64,000 nucleotides of DNA from Williamwhitmania taraxaci (GTDB lineage: Bacteria; Bacteroidota; Bacteroidia; Bacteroidales; Williamwhitmaniaceae). The stretch covers positions 18,430 through 82,429 of the forward strand of contig NZ_FMYP01000008.1 in assembly GCF_900096565.1 (NCBI RefSeq). Direction: 5' to 3'. A program made the position numbers and the translations under genes. Shown here piece after piece: positions 8,054-15,892 of the stretch. How positions within the stretch are numbered: position 1 is the first letter of the stretch; each line of letters begins with the position of its first letter. The notes beneath the pieces were generated by a model, which ran no database searches, was not told the origin of the DNA, and was given only the letters and a program-made list of their open reading frames with translations.

Positions 8054-9436
8054 TTATCCAAACAGACGATGAGCCCACTTCATTTTCGATTCGGTGTACG
8101 GAGCATACCGTAAGGAGGGATCGATGAAGGTATTGGTTTTTAACATGCTTTTTTTGTGGCTGAACACTTCGAAGCTATACTTACCATGGTAGTTGCCCAT
8201 TCCGCTGAAACCGACTCCACCAAATGGCAATTCTGGGTTTGCAAGGTGAATAAGGGCATTGTTTACACATCCTCCACCAAATTCAATATTCTCTATAATA
8301 AACTTTTCAGTGTTATTATTTGAAGTGAAAATATAGCAAGCCAGCGGGTATCTGTTCTTTCGAATGAATGGAACAACCTCTTCAATGTCTTTAAAGGTGT
8401 AAACGGGCAATATTGGACCAAAAATCTCCTCGGTTGCCATCGGATGATCTGCTGCCACTCCATCGACAATTGTGGGCTCCATGCAAAGGGTTGTGTTGTC
8501 GTATTCTCCTCCGTGAAGTATGTTTACGTTGTTGAGGTAGGAGGTCAGCGTATCGAAGCGACGCTTGTTTACTATATGGGTTAGGTTTGGGCTTGTAAGT
8601 GGTTTTTCACCAAGAAACTCCTTGATATAGAATTTCATCTTCGCCACAAATTGGTCCTTAATGCTTTCGTGTACCAGAAGATAATCGGGACACACACAGG
8701 TTTGTCCTGCATTGAAGCACTTGGCCCACATAAGCCGCTTGGCTGCCACATCAATATTCACATCCTTATCTACTATTACTGGACTTTTGCCGCCAAGTTC
8801 AAGAGTTACCGGTGATAGATGTTCGGCGGCCATACTCATGATTTTCTTGCCTACAGGAGCGCTACCGGTAAAAAAGATGTGGTCGAAACGGAATTTTTCA
8901 ATCAGCATTGGACCAATCATTGCTCCGGGGCCTTGCACCACGCTTATATAGGCGGGATCGAACATTTCGGTTATAAGTCTTTCAACTACACTCCCTGTAT
9001 TCCTCGTATTGTCCGATGGCTTTATAATTGCACAGTTACCGGCAGCAATAGCACCAACAAGTGGTGCCATAAGTAGCTGAAAGGGATAGTTCCAGGGACC
9101 AATAATAAGGACAACACCGAGCGGTTCGGTGTATATGCGACTTGAGGATAGCTGCAGTGCAAGCGGGGTAGTGAGTTTCTCTGGCTTCATCCAACCCTTA
9201 AGGTGCTTGATTGTATGGTCTATTTCCTCATACATAATCCCAATTTCGCTTAAGAAGGCTTCGAAGCGTGGTTTGTGCATATCGCTATGAAGGGCATCGA
9301 GAATTTCAGATTCATACCGTCTTATTCCTGCCTTTAACTTTCTTAGCTGCTCTATTCGGAAATGGTAACTTCGGGTGGCACCACTATCGAAATAGCCGCG
9401 CTTGCTGTTAAATGACTGGTCTATATTTGTCTCCAT
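8054..9436 (-). CDS. Aldehyde dehydrogenase, class 3-like (ALDH3)
   Basis: With the ATG at 9436 (METNIDQ) the protein has 460 residues, the usual ALDH3 length; an in-frame ATG at 9469 would add 11 unconserved residues. Motifs are PWNYPF (114-119) at the substrate tunnel, FTGSAPVG in the Rossmann region, the general base in TLELGGKSP (Glu 213) and the nucleophile in NAGQTCVCPDY (Cys 247). The C-terminal FGGVGFSGMGNYHGKYSF is characteristic of ALDH3. It oxidises medium or long-chain aldehydes to acids with NAD(P). It lies downstream of an SDR and a TetR gene, so the trio probably handles alcohol/aldehyde conversion under TetR control. Confidence 0.93.
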   Translation of the reverse strand: METNIDQSFNSKRGYFDSGATRSYHFRIEQLRKLKAGIRRYESEILDALHSDMHKPRFEAFLSEIGIMYEEIDHTIKHLKGWMKPEKLTTPLALQLSSSRIYTEPLGVVLIIGPWNYPFQLLMAPLVGAIAAGNCAIIKPSDNTRNTGSVVERLITEMFDPAYISVVQGPGAMIGPMLIEKFRFDHIFFTGSAPVGKKIMSMAAEHLSPVTLELGGKSPVIVDKDVNIDVAAKRLMWAKCFNAGQTCVCPDYLLVHESIKDQFVAKMKFYIKEFLGEKPLTSPNLTHIVNKRRFDTLTSYLNNVNILHGGEYDNTTLCMEPTIVDGVAADHPMATEEIFGPILPVYTFKDIEEVVPFIRKNRYPLACYIFTSNNNTEKFIIENIEFGGGCVNNALIHLANPELPFGGVGFSGMGNYHGKYSFEVFSHKKSMLKTNTFIDPSLRYAPYTESKMKWAHRLFG

Positions 9437-9499
9437 ATTTTTTTCATGATTATCTTGAGAGCGTCTCATTGACTTTATTAGCCTCTGTCACGGCAGGAA

Positions 9500-10330
9500 T
9501 CACCGGGTTTTAAAGCCTTTTTCAACCTGCCTTTTCACTATTGTGTTGAACCAGGATAGGGGCAATATCCAACGGATGGCTAGCAAAAGCGGTCCGTTGC
9601 CACCAACCGGATAGCGAAGCATATAAGAACTATCGTTAGCGGCCTTAAATACCTTTTTGGCAACGACTAGTGGTCCGGTTGCTGTTTTGCCAATCTTAAG
9701 CATGTTGTTGTGCGCCACATCGACGTACGAATCGTACGCATTGAGTCCGGGTTTACTGGCAAAGTCGAGCGAGCGATCGTAGAAATCGGTTTTGATTGCA
9801 CCGGGTTCAATGTTCTTTACCTTGATATTGAACTGGCGCAACTCAAACTGAAGCGATTCCATAAAGCCTTCGAGTGCCCATTTTGTTGCGTGGTAAACGC
9901 TATAAAGAGGAAAGGTTAACAATCCTCCCATGGAGGTGGTGTTAATAATTGTGCCTCCTTTGCGATCTCTGAAATAGGGGAGAATGGCGCGGGTCACATT
10001 CATCACGCCAAACACATTTGTTTCGAACTGTCGCTTGATGTTTTCGTTGCTCATGGCCTCAAATGCACCCACTAGTGCATAGCCAGCGTTGTTGAATACC
10101 ACATCTATTCCCCCAAATGCGCCAATGGTTTCGTTGATGGCTTCGCTAATACTGGTCTCATCCATTACATCCAAGCGGAATAGCTGCACGTTTTGTAACG
10201 TGTTTATCTCATTTTCTTTTTCGGGGGAACGCATGGTGGCCGCAACGTTCCAACCTTTTTTTGCAAAGTAAATTGCCGTTTCCTTGCCTATGCCCGTTGA
10301 GGCGCCTGTGATTAAAATTGTCTTTTGCAT
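9500..10330 (-). CDS. Short-chain dehydrogenase/reductase (classical SDR)
   Basis: This 276-residue NAD(P)-dependent oxidoreductase has the complete classical SDR motif set: cofactor loop TGASTGIG (8-15), NNAG (80-83), catalytic Ser in NTTSMGG (Ser 133) and YHATK (Tyr 146, Lys 150). The C-terminus has a hydrophobic segment (PLLLAIRWILPLSWF) that may associate with membrane lipid. The substrate is unknown. Gaps of 38 bases to the upstream TetR gene and 63 bases to the downstream aldehyde dehydrogenase start suggest one operon. Confidence 0.9.
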   Translation of the reverse strand: MQKTILITGASTGIGKETAIYFAKKGWNVAATMRSPEKENEINTLQNVQLFRLDVMDETSISEAINETIGAFGGIDVVFNNAGYALVGAFEAMSNENIKRQFETNVFGVMNVTRAILPYFRDRKGGTIINTTSMGGLLTFPLYSVYHATKWALEGFMESLQFELRQFNIKVKNIEPGAIKTDFYDRSLDFASKPGLNAYDSYVDVAHNNMLKIGKTATGPLVVAKKVFKAANDSSYMLRYPVGGNGPLLLAIRWILPLSWFNTIVKRQVEKGFKTR

Positions 10331-10368
10331 ATTCTATTTGTTTAAAGCGAATATATGTTCATCTAAAA

Positions 10369-10944
10369 TTATTGTTTTACGCTGTCCCATGCCATATTGA
10401 AGCATTCGTGCTTCAGCTCTGCATCAAGTGTTTTTCCGCGCTTAACGGTCATTTTAATGATTTCGTGGATTGCACCTTCCATTTGTGCCTTTAAAATTTC
10501 AATATCCAACTGCTTAACTAATCCGTTTTTTTGACCATCCAAAAGAAATTGGTTAAGAGGCTTAAATAACTCTTCTACTTGGTTGTAAATGCTCTCTTCT
10601 ATATAACCACTGTAGAGAAATTGTTCCACAAAAAGCATCTTCTCTGGATTTTTTAAACAGTAATTGAAGTAGGCAAACCACCTGTTTCTATAGGCGGTGT
10701 AAAATGTTTCCGTTACAAGATTTGGGTTGGTTAGTAGGGCGATTATCTCTTTTTTGGTCTCGAGGTAAATGTCATTAATGAGTTCGTCCTTGCTTTTGTA
10801 GTAGATGTAGAGCGTGCCGGTTGCCATGCCTGCTTCTTTTGCCACATCGGCCATCTTAAGGCCCGAGAAGCCGGTCTCTATAACCAACATCATGGCTGCC
10901 CTGTGGATGGCTTTTGCCTTATCTGGATCTTTTGCTTTGGGCAT
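10369..10944 (-). CDS. TetR/AcrR-family transcriptional regulator
   Basis: I place the start at 10944 (MPKAKDPDKAK, 191 residues); the longer frame to 11007 adds 21 residues unlike TetR N-termini. Residues about 5-55 form the TetR helix-turn-helix (LKMADVAKEAGMATGTLYIYYKSKDEL). The C-terminal helical ligand-binding domain is about 130 residues. As first gene of the TetR-SDR-ALDH run it most likely represses this operon and is relieved by a hydrophobic ligand such as an aldehyde or fatty acid; that is inference. No operator palindrome was identified with confidence. Confidence 0.88.
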   Translation of the reverse strand: MPKAKDPDKAKAIHRAAMMLVIETGFSGLKMADVAKEAGMATGTLYIYYKSKDELINDIYLETKKEIIALLTNPNLVTETFYTAYRNRWFAYFNYCLKNPEKMLFVEQFLYSGYIEESIYNQVEELFKPLNQFLLDGQKNGLVKQLDIEILKAQMEGAIHEIIKMTVKRGKTLDAELKHECFNMAWDSVKQ

Positions 10945-11099
10945 GATAAACGATTCTGTTTTGCAAACGAAGATGAATATTTCTTCACTAACAGCGATGG
11001 CGATCAAAATGTTTGCTTAGGGATGTTTTTTTAAAAATACTCTTTCGGCGTGGTCTTGAATATCTACGTAAAGACCTGCATTTCTGCTGATCACCTACA

Positions 11100-11582
11100 T
11101 TACCGTTTTACCCTTATCGGTATCCATATTTCCTCCTCCGAGTCAGGATCGTCGTTTTTATACTTTTCTCCCAGTATTTCGAAGTGTGGTCGGTTGTCTA
11201 GCAGGTAATCGGATTTTGGCAACCACGTTCCGAATATGTATTCAAAGGCTTTTGATCCAGCACTGGCGGCACCTTTGTAAAGAAATACGGCATAGAGTCC
11301 ACTGAGTAAAGTATAGGTTTCCATTTCGCAGGGAGTTGTGCCGAATGCGGAAACTTCAACGGCTGCCCATTTTTCGAACGGAGTGTTTGGGTTGAAGTTG
11401 GCGAAGAATGAAGCGCCATAAATTTCCAAGGAATAGAGATTGGTGCCGATGCTGAACGGGATCTCTTTTCGTCTCGGCATAAAACTTCTCCACAACTCCT
11501 GTGTTTTGTTGTTGGCAAAGGAGATTGTTTCTCGTTTGCCAACCAATTTTATTTTGGGATGGTTCCTAATTGTTGGCGTCAT
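11100..11582 (-). CDS. GyrI-like / AraC effector-binding domain protein
   Basis: This 160-residue single-domain protein resembles the GyrI-like small-molecule binding fold. It has a KLVGKRETISFANN N-terminal strand, a central EKWAAVEVSAFGTTPCEMETYTL region, the helix AFEYIFGTWLPKSDYLLDNRPHFEILGEKY and the ending EEIWIPIRVKR, which is the usual C-terminal strand of this family. Stand-alone members bind or hydrolyse small toxic ligands. There is no DNA-binding domain and no signal peptide. It is on the same strand as the TetR operon but separated by about 90 bases, and may be co-transcribed ahead of it. Confidence 0.75.
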   Translation of the reverse strand: MTPTIRNHPKIKLVGKRETISFANNKTQELWRSFMPRRKEIPFSIGTNLYSLEIYGASFFANFNPNTPFEKWAAVEVSAFGTTPCEMETYTLLSGLYAVFLYKGAASAGSKAFEYIFGTWLPKSDYLLDNRPHFEILGEKYKNDDPDSEEEIWIPIRVKR

Positions 11583-11665
11583 GATCCACTATTCTCATTC
11601 ATCTGCGAGTATGCGGGTTGTTTGGCTCTGCATGCAAAATAAACATTATTTCAAAACATGAAGTA

Positions 11666-13201
11666 TTAGTCCATAACATCTTTATTAATAATGGGTAATG
11701 ATTTAAATGGATTTTGATTATTTGCTAATTCCCAAAGCGTAAGGAATACCAGTTTGGATCTTTGCAGCATTGCCCCAACGTTTATTTTATCAACCATATC
11801 GGTGGATTTGTGCAAATCATCGTGGGTTCCGTTGGTGAAGAGGATCGAAGGAATGTTTTTCTTATGGAAATTGAAGTGGTCGGAGCGGCTAAAGAAATCG
11901 CTGTAGGAGGAACCATCCGTTGAGATCAGGGATAGTTTTGTGGATATGGCATTGATGCTATCTGGTATGCCAAACAAGGGTTCATTCACCTTACTATTGC
12001 CTGTTAGTGCAATCACGTATCCTTTAGCAAATTCTTCGGTGTCAAATTTTGAACCAATACGTCCAATCATATCAATGTTTACGCAAGCAATGGTCTTCTC
12101 GAGAGGATAAGCGGGTTTTTCTACATAGTATTTCGATCCATACAGACCATCTTCTTCGGCAGTTGGAAAGAGAATAACCACGGATCGGCGTGGGCCTTTC
12201 CCTGCTTTTTTTGCTTCGTTAAGGATTCTTGCTATTTCCATTACTGCTGCTACTCCCGAAGCGTTATCGTCGGCACCGGGGTAGATCTCTCCGCGGTAGT
12301 TCATGCCCAAGTGGTCGTAATGGGCGGAGAGAACCACATATTCATTCTTTAAATCGGAACCCTCAATAATGGCCACAATATTGTTTGCGTCGGCTAATTT
12401 GTATGAATTATTACCTTTGAATGATAGAGTGTTGCTGAATTCAAATGAAGAGATACTACAACTAGATTCGCTTTCATACTCCAGCTGCTTTATGGTCTTG
12501 TTTGCCGGTTCTAGGATCTTGTTTGCTAGCAATTCGTTTATTCTAACCGAAGCTAGCGTTTGGCTTTCCTCTGTTGAATAGAAATTTAAGCTTTCGTTGG
12601 AGTAGTGGCTAAATGTATTAAATCCATTACTTACCATTAAGATTGCCTTTGGTTTTTGTGAGGCAATATACTTCAGGTTTGGCATTTCCGATGCGTTGTG
12701 GCACTTTACTCCATACTTACTGGTGGGCCCTTCGCCATCTAGCACCATCACGATCTTTCCCTTTATATCAATGTTGGCAAAATCGTTGAAAGTAGAGTGG
12801 TATACTCCGTATCCGGCAAAAATGATATCACTGCCCGATATCACCGAATCTTGAAAAGCGCTGTTACTATAGCTGTAACAGTCGGTATAGTTGAAGTTTG
12901 ATAGATTGAAGTGTTTGTTAGACTTATATTTAGTAAATGCCTCTATGCTTTGCTTGTATGATCCATTATATCCTTCTTTTATGCTGTTTTTTTTGAGTTG
13001 CTCAGCCAAATAATCGGCGGTAAGCCTTGCCCCTTTTTTATCCGATTTTCGGCCTGCGAACTCAGCGGAGGTCAGACGTGTTAATGTGGTTTTCATCCTT
13101 GTAGAATCAAGTCGGTTGGCGTATTGCAGTGCAGTTTGGTCTTGTGCGTTCAATACGGTTGTCAGCAGTAGTAGCAGTAAGGTCATGATTCTAACTTTCA
13201 T
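11666..13201 (-). CDS. Exported M28-family zinc peptidase
   Basis: The 511-residue product has a classic signal peptide (LLLLLLTTVLNA-QDQ) and is therefore periplasmic or exported. The peptidase core carries the di-zinc ligands of M28: SAHYDHLG (His 294), YPGADDNASG (Asp 311), the Glu pair in TAEEDGLYGS, Asp in NIDMIGR and His in NGTHDDLH. A PA-like domain insertion (residues about 110-190, FAGYGVYHSTFNDF) precedes the core, as in aminopeptidase Y relatives. It likely trims peptides for nutrition. The gene is transcribed alone. Confidence 0.92.
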   Translation of the reverse strand: MKVRIMTLLLLLLTTVLNAQDQTALQYANRLDSTRMKTTLTRLTSAEFAGRKSDKKGARLTADYLAEQLKKNSIKEGYNGSYKQSIEAFTKYKSNKHFNLSNFNYTDCYSYSNSAFQDSVISGSDIIFAGYGVYHSTFNDFANIDIKGKIVMVLDGEGPTSKYGVKCHNASEMPNLKYIASQKPKAILMVSNGFNTFSHYSNESLNFYSTEESQTLASVRINELLANKILEPANKTIKQLEYESESSCSISSFEFSNTLSFKGNNSYKLADANNIVAIIEGSDLKNEYVVLSAHYDHLGMNYRGEIYPGADDNASGVAAVMEIARILNEAKKAGKGPRRSVVILFPTAEEDGLYGSKYYVEKPAYPLEKTIACVNIDMIGRIGSKFDTEEFAKGYVIALTGNSKVNEPLFGIPDSINAISTKLSLISTDGSSYSDFFSRSDHFNFHKKNIPSILFTNGTHDDLHKSTDMVDKINVGAMLQRSKLVFLTLWELANNQNPFKSLPIINKDVMD

Positions 13202-13364
13202 ATTTGCTTGTTTATTATGTTAATGCATTAGTTCTCCTCGCAAATAAATTACGAATATATCGATCCATTGCATCAACCAAAGATTATGGATTAATAGGAT
13301 TGTTCTGTGGTTGATATCGATCCAACATGTATATATACTTTAGGTAAAAGCTATATAACTTACA

Positions 13365-14633
13365 TTATGAGCACTTATTCGGAATTGTTATGTGAAATGT
13401 AGATCCTTTACCCTCCTCGCTTTCTATTCTGATTTCGCCTCCATGCTTTTCCACAAAATCTTTGCAGAGCAAGAGTCCCAGCCCTGTGCTTGGTTCGCCT
13501 TCGGTACCAAATCTATTGGTTTGTGTCTTGAGCTGAAACAGGTTTGAAATAATTGCTGGGCTCATTCCAATACCTGTGTCTGTCACAGATAATTCAACAT
13601 AGTTGGTTTCGGTGATTTTTGCAGAAAGGGTTATTTTTCCATTTTTAGGGGTGAATTTAGTGGCATTTGAGATAAGGTTGCGTAAGATGGTTTGCAGCAT
13701 GTTTTTATCTGCGCAAACTTCTATGTTCTTCGGGCAATTGCAAATGATCTCGAGGTTTTTATTCTTAGCCGCATCTCCCATCATTGCAATGCTTTCCTCA
13801 ATGTTGGGCCGCAGCTGCATGGCCTTTGGTTCGAAGGGCATCAGTCCTTGTTGAATTCTGGACCATTGAAGGAGGTTCTCCAGAAGGCGATAAAGATTCG
13901 TAGCAGAGTTTCGCATGCTTCCAGCTATTACTTCCAACTGCTCCATGGATAAGTTGTGAAGTTTCTCTGTCATGATTTGGGTTAGGCCCAGAAAACTGTT
14001 GAATGGGCTCCGTAAATCGTGGGCAAGAATGGAAAAGAATTTGTCTTTTTCGGCATTAATTCTTTCTAGCTGATCATTTTTATTTGAGATTTCCTGTTGC
14101 GCATCTTTCTGTTTAGTAATGTCATATAAAATTCCTGTCCAAATGGTGTCTCCATCGGGTAGTCGCCTTGGAAGCGATTCCAGATGTATCCACCGGATCT
14201 CCTTTTCAATAACGAATCGACCCTCCCAAAGAAAAGGGGTTGTGTTCAGGTTTGCTTCCACATTTTTTCTTGCAAATTCTGCTTTGTCCACATCGAGAAC
14301 TTGATCGAGGACAAGGCCTGGATTGTTTTCGATGATCATTCTATTAAGTTTCAGAATTTCAAAAAACCGATCGTTAAAAAAATCAAAACTATAGGGAGAA
14401 CTATTTGAGTCCTGCCAGTTGGTTTCGTTCAACCCCTTACTGAAGTATACGCGCAAACGATAGATGCCCGCGGGTTGTGTATTTGCTAGGTCTAGGTAGA
14501 GGTTTTGTTGCTGAGCAAGTGCCGCCTCAGTTTTTTTGCTCTCGCGCTTCGATCTTCTCAGGTCGTCAATTTCTGCTTTTAGGCGGGTAATTTCTTCCTG
14601 AAGTTCTTGGTTGTTTTTCGCTGGAGAGTTCAT
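13365..14633 (-). CDS. PAS-domain sensor histidine kinase
   Basis: This 422-residue cytoplasmic kinase starts with a coiled coil (residues 1-45). A PAS domain ends in the PAC signature WTGILYDITKQKDAQ, followed by HisKA with the phospho-acceptor in SILAHDLRSPFN. The HATPase has N box LISNATKFTPKNG, G1 DTGIGMS and G2 STGLGLLLC. There is no membrane segment and no receiver. Its HisKA resembles that of the Reg_prop kinase at 48786-51959, so the two kinases may share ancestry. It lies 36 bases downstream of phzF and may be co-transcribed with it. No partner response regulator is adjacent. Confidence 0.9.
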   Translation of the reverse strand: MNSPAKNNQELQEEITRLKAEIDDLRRSKRESKKTEAALAQQQNLYLDLANTQPAGIYRLRVYFSKGLNETNWQDSNSSPYSFDFFNDRFFEILKLNRMIIENNPGLVLDQVLDVDKAEFARKNVEANLNTTPFLWEGRFVIEKEIRWIHLESLPRRLPDGDTIWTGILYDITKQKDAQQEISNKNDQLERINAEKDKFFSILAHDLRSPFNSFLGLTQIMTEKLHNLSMEQLEVIAGSMRNSATNLYRLLENLLQWSRIQQGLMPFEPKAMQLRPNIEESIAMMGDAAKNKNLEIICNCPKNIEVCADKNMLQTILRNLISNATKFTPKNGKITLSAKITETNYVELSVTDTGIGMSPAIISNLFQLKTQTNRFGTEGEPSTGLGLLLCKDFVEKHGGEIRIESEEGKGSTFHITIPNKCS

Positions 14634-14669
14634 GTTGCATCATTCAAGTTGATCTGTTATTAAAGAGGA

Positions 14670-15467
14670 TTATTCTATGAATATTGACCCTGCAAGGAAA
14701 AGTATGGCATTACCGCTTATCTCTACCCTGTCGTCACAAAGTTTACAGATCAAATGACCCTCTCTTTTCGATATCTGCTTCGCGGTGAGTAATTCTTTCT
14801 TGAGCCTCTTGGCCCAGAAGGGTGTGAGCAGTGTGTGGGCCGATCCTGTAACCGGATCTTCGTCGATCCCCTCGCCGGGTGCAAAGTAGCGTGATACAAA
14901 ATCGACTCCTTTCCCCGGTGCCGTGGCAATAACACCTATTGTTCCCAATAACTTTGATAGCATAGGAAAGTTTGGGTTCAGCAGCGCCACCTGCTCTTGA
15001 CTTTCGAAGAGAAGAAGCAAATCGGAGGGACCTTGGTAAACCTCCAATGGTGCCATGCCCATAGCATTAATGGTCTCTTCGCCAATGGCAGCTCCTCGCA
15101 GCGTTCCTGTTGGGAAGTTAAGCGTAAGGAGTTGATCGGTTTTGCGCACCGACAGGTTGCCTGCTCGGGGCGAAACGAATAGTATTTCCTTTGCATCGGG
15201 TTCGAAAAACTCGAAGAGAACAAAGGCTGAGGCAAGTGTTGCGTGGCCGCAAAGGTTTACCTCTACCGTTGGTGTAAACCAACGGATGGCATATTCTCCT
15301 GTGTTTTTTTTAATTACAAAGGCAGTTTCGGAGAGGTTGTTCTCGGCAGCAATGCTCTGCATTTGGTTGTCGGACCGCCATTCGTTGAGGATGCATACTG
15401 CCGCAGGATTTCCACGGAACAGCTTGTCGGTAAACGCATCTACTTGAAATATTTTTATCTCTTGCAT
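14670..15467 (-). CDS. PhzF-family isomerase
   Basis: This 265-residue protein has the PhzF/DapF-like double hot-dog fold. It shows IFQVDAFTDKLFRGNPAAV at the start, the catalytic Glu in NNLSETAFV (about residue 47) and the anion-binding CGHATLASA. In the second half, DEDPVTGSAHT marks the matching substrate loop. PhzF proper isomerises a phenazine precursor, but most members outside phenazine clusters act on unknown metabolites, and no other phenazine genes are present. It precedes a PAS histidine kinase by 36 bases. Confidence 0.9.
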   Translation of the reverse strand: MQEIKIFQVDAFTDKLFRGNPAAVCILNEWRSDNQMQSIAAENNLSETAFVIKKNTGEYAIRWFTPTVEVNLCGHATLASAFVLFEFFEPDAKEILFVSPRAGNLSVRKTDQLLTLNFPTGTLRGAAIGEETINAMGMAPLEVYQGPSDLLLLFESQEQVALLNPNFPMLSKLLGTIGVIATAPGKGVDFVSRYFAPGEGIDEDPVTGSAHTLLTPFWAKRLKKELLTAKQISKREGHLICKLCDDRVEISGNAILFLAGSIFIE

Positions 15468-15892
15468 CTTTTTTGTGTTGGCTATACCTCATAAAAATAG
15501 TAGAATTATTAATACAAATCGGGTCTGTTGGTCAATCGACATATATTGAAAGATTCCTTATAGGAAGTTATCTGAAGGAAAAGCAGTTAGTTTTATCGGA
15601 CTTCTAGAGAAACGACCTATCCTCGGAAGAAACAAATGGTTGATAGAGTTGGGCTATGTTAGGTCGTTACCGTTTAAGAAGTTATCGTAATCGTCGAATT
15701 ACTGCAAGTATATTGACGTTATCACCGTTTATAATAATAGTATAGATCTTGCCAGATTGCGTTCCTGATTGCCAAAAATCCCAAAAATAAGGCATGGTAT
15801 TTTATATCTTTGTTTTCTCGCTTAAAATCGTTTAATTTACGTCATTGTCGCATATTGTATGCCATGGCATATTAACTGAAATACACCATTCC
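15468..15892. other. Intergenic region between divergent phzF and sensor genes
   Basis: No open frame or RNA gene is convincing here. A TATCTTTG box at 15805-15812 fits the TAnnTTTG consensus and may drive the sensor gene with an 80-base leader; it lacks a clear -33 element. Confidence 0.4.

Noticed and set aside
9437..9469. Longer N-terminus of the aldehyde dehydrogenase from the ATG at 9469
   Set aside because: The added 11 residues are hydrophilic and outside the normal family start; the ATG at 9436 gives the usual length.
13365..15467. Phenazine biosynthesis locus suggested by phzF
   Set aside because: No other phenazine genes are present; PhzF-like isomerases are common outside such clusters.
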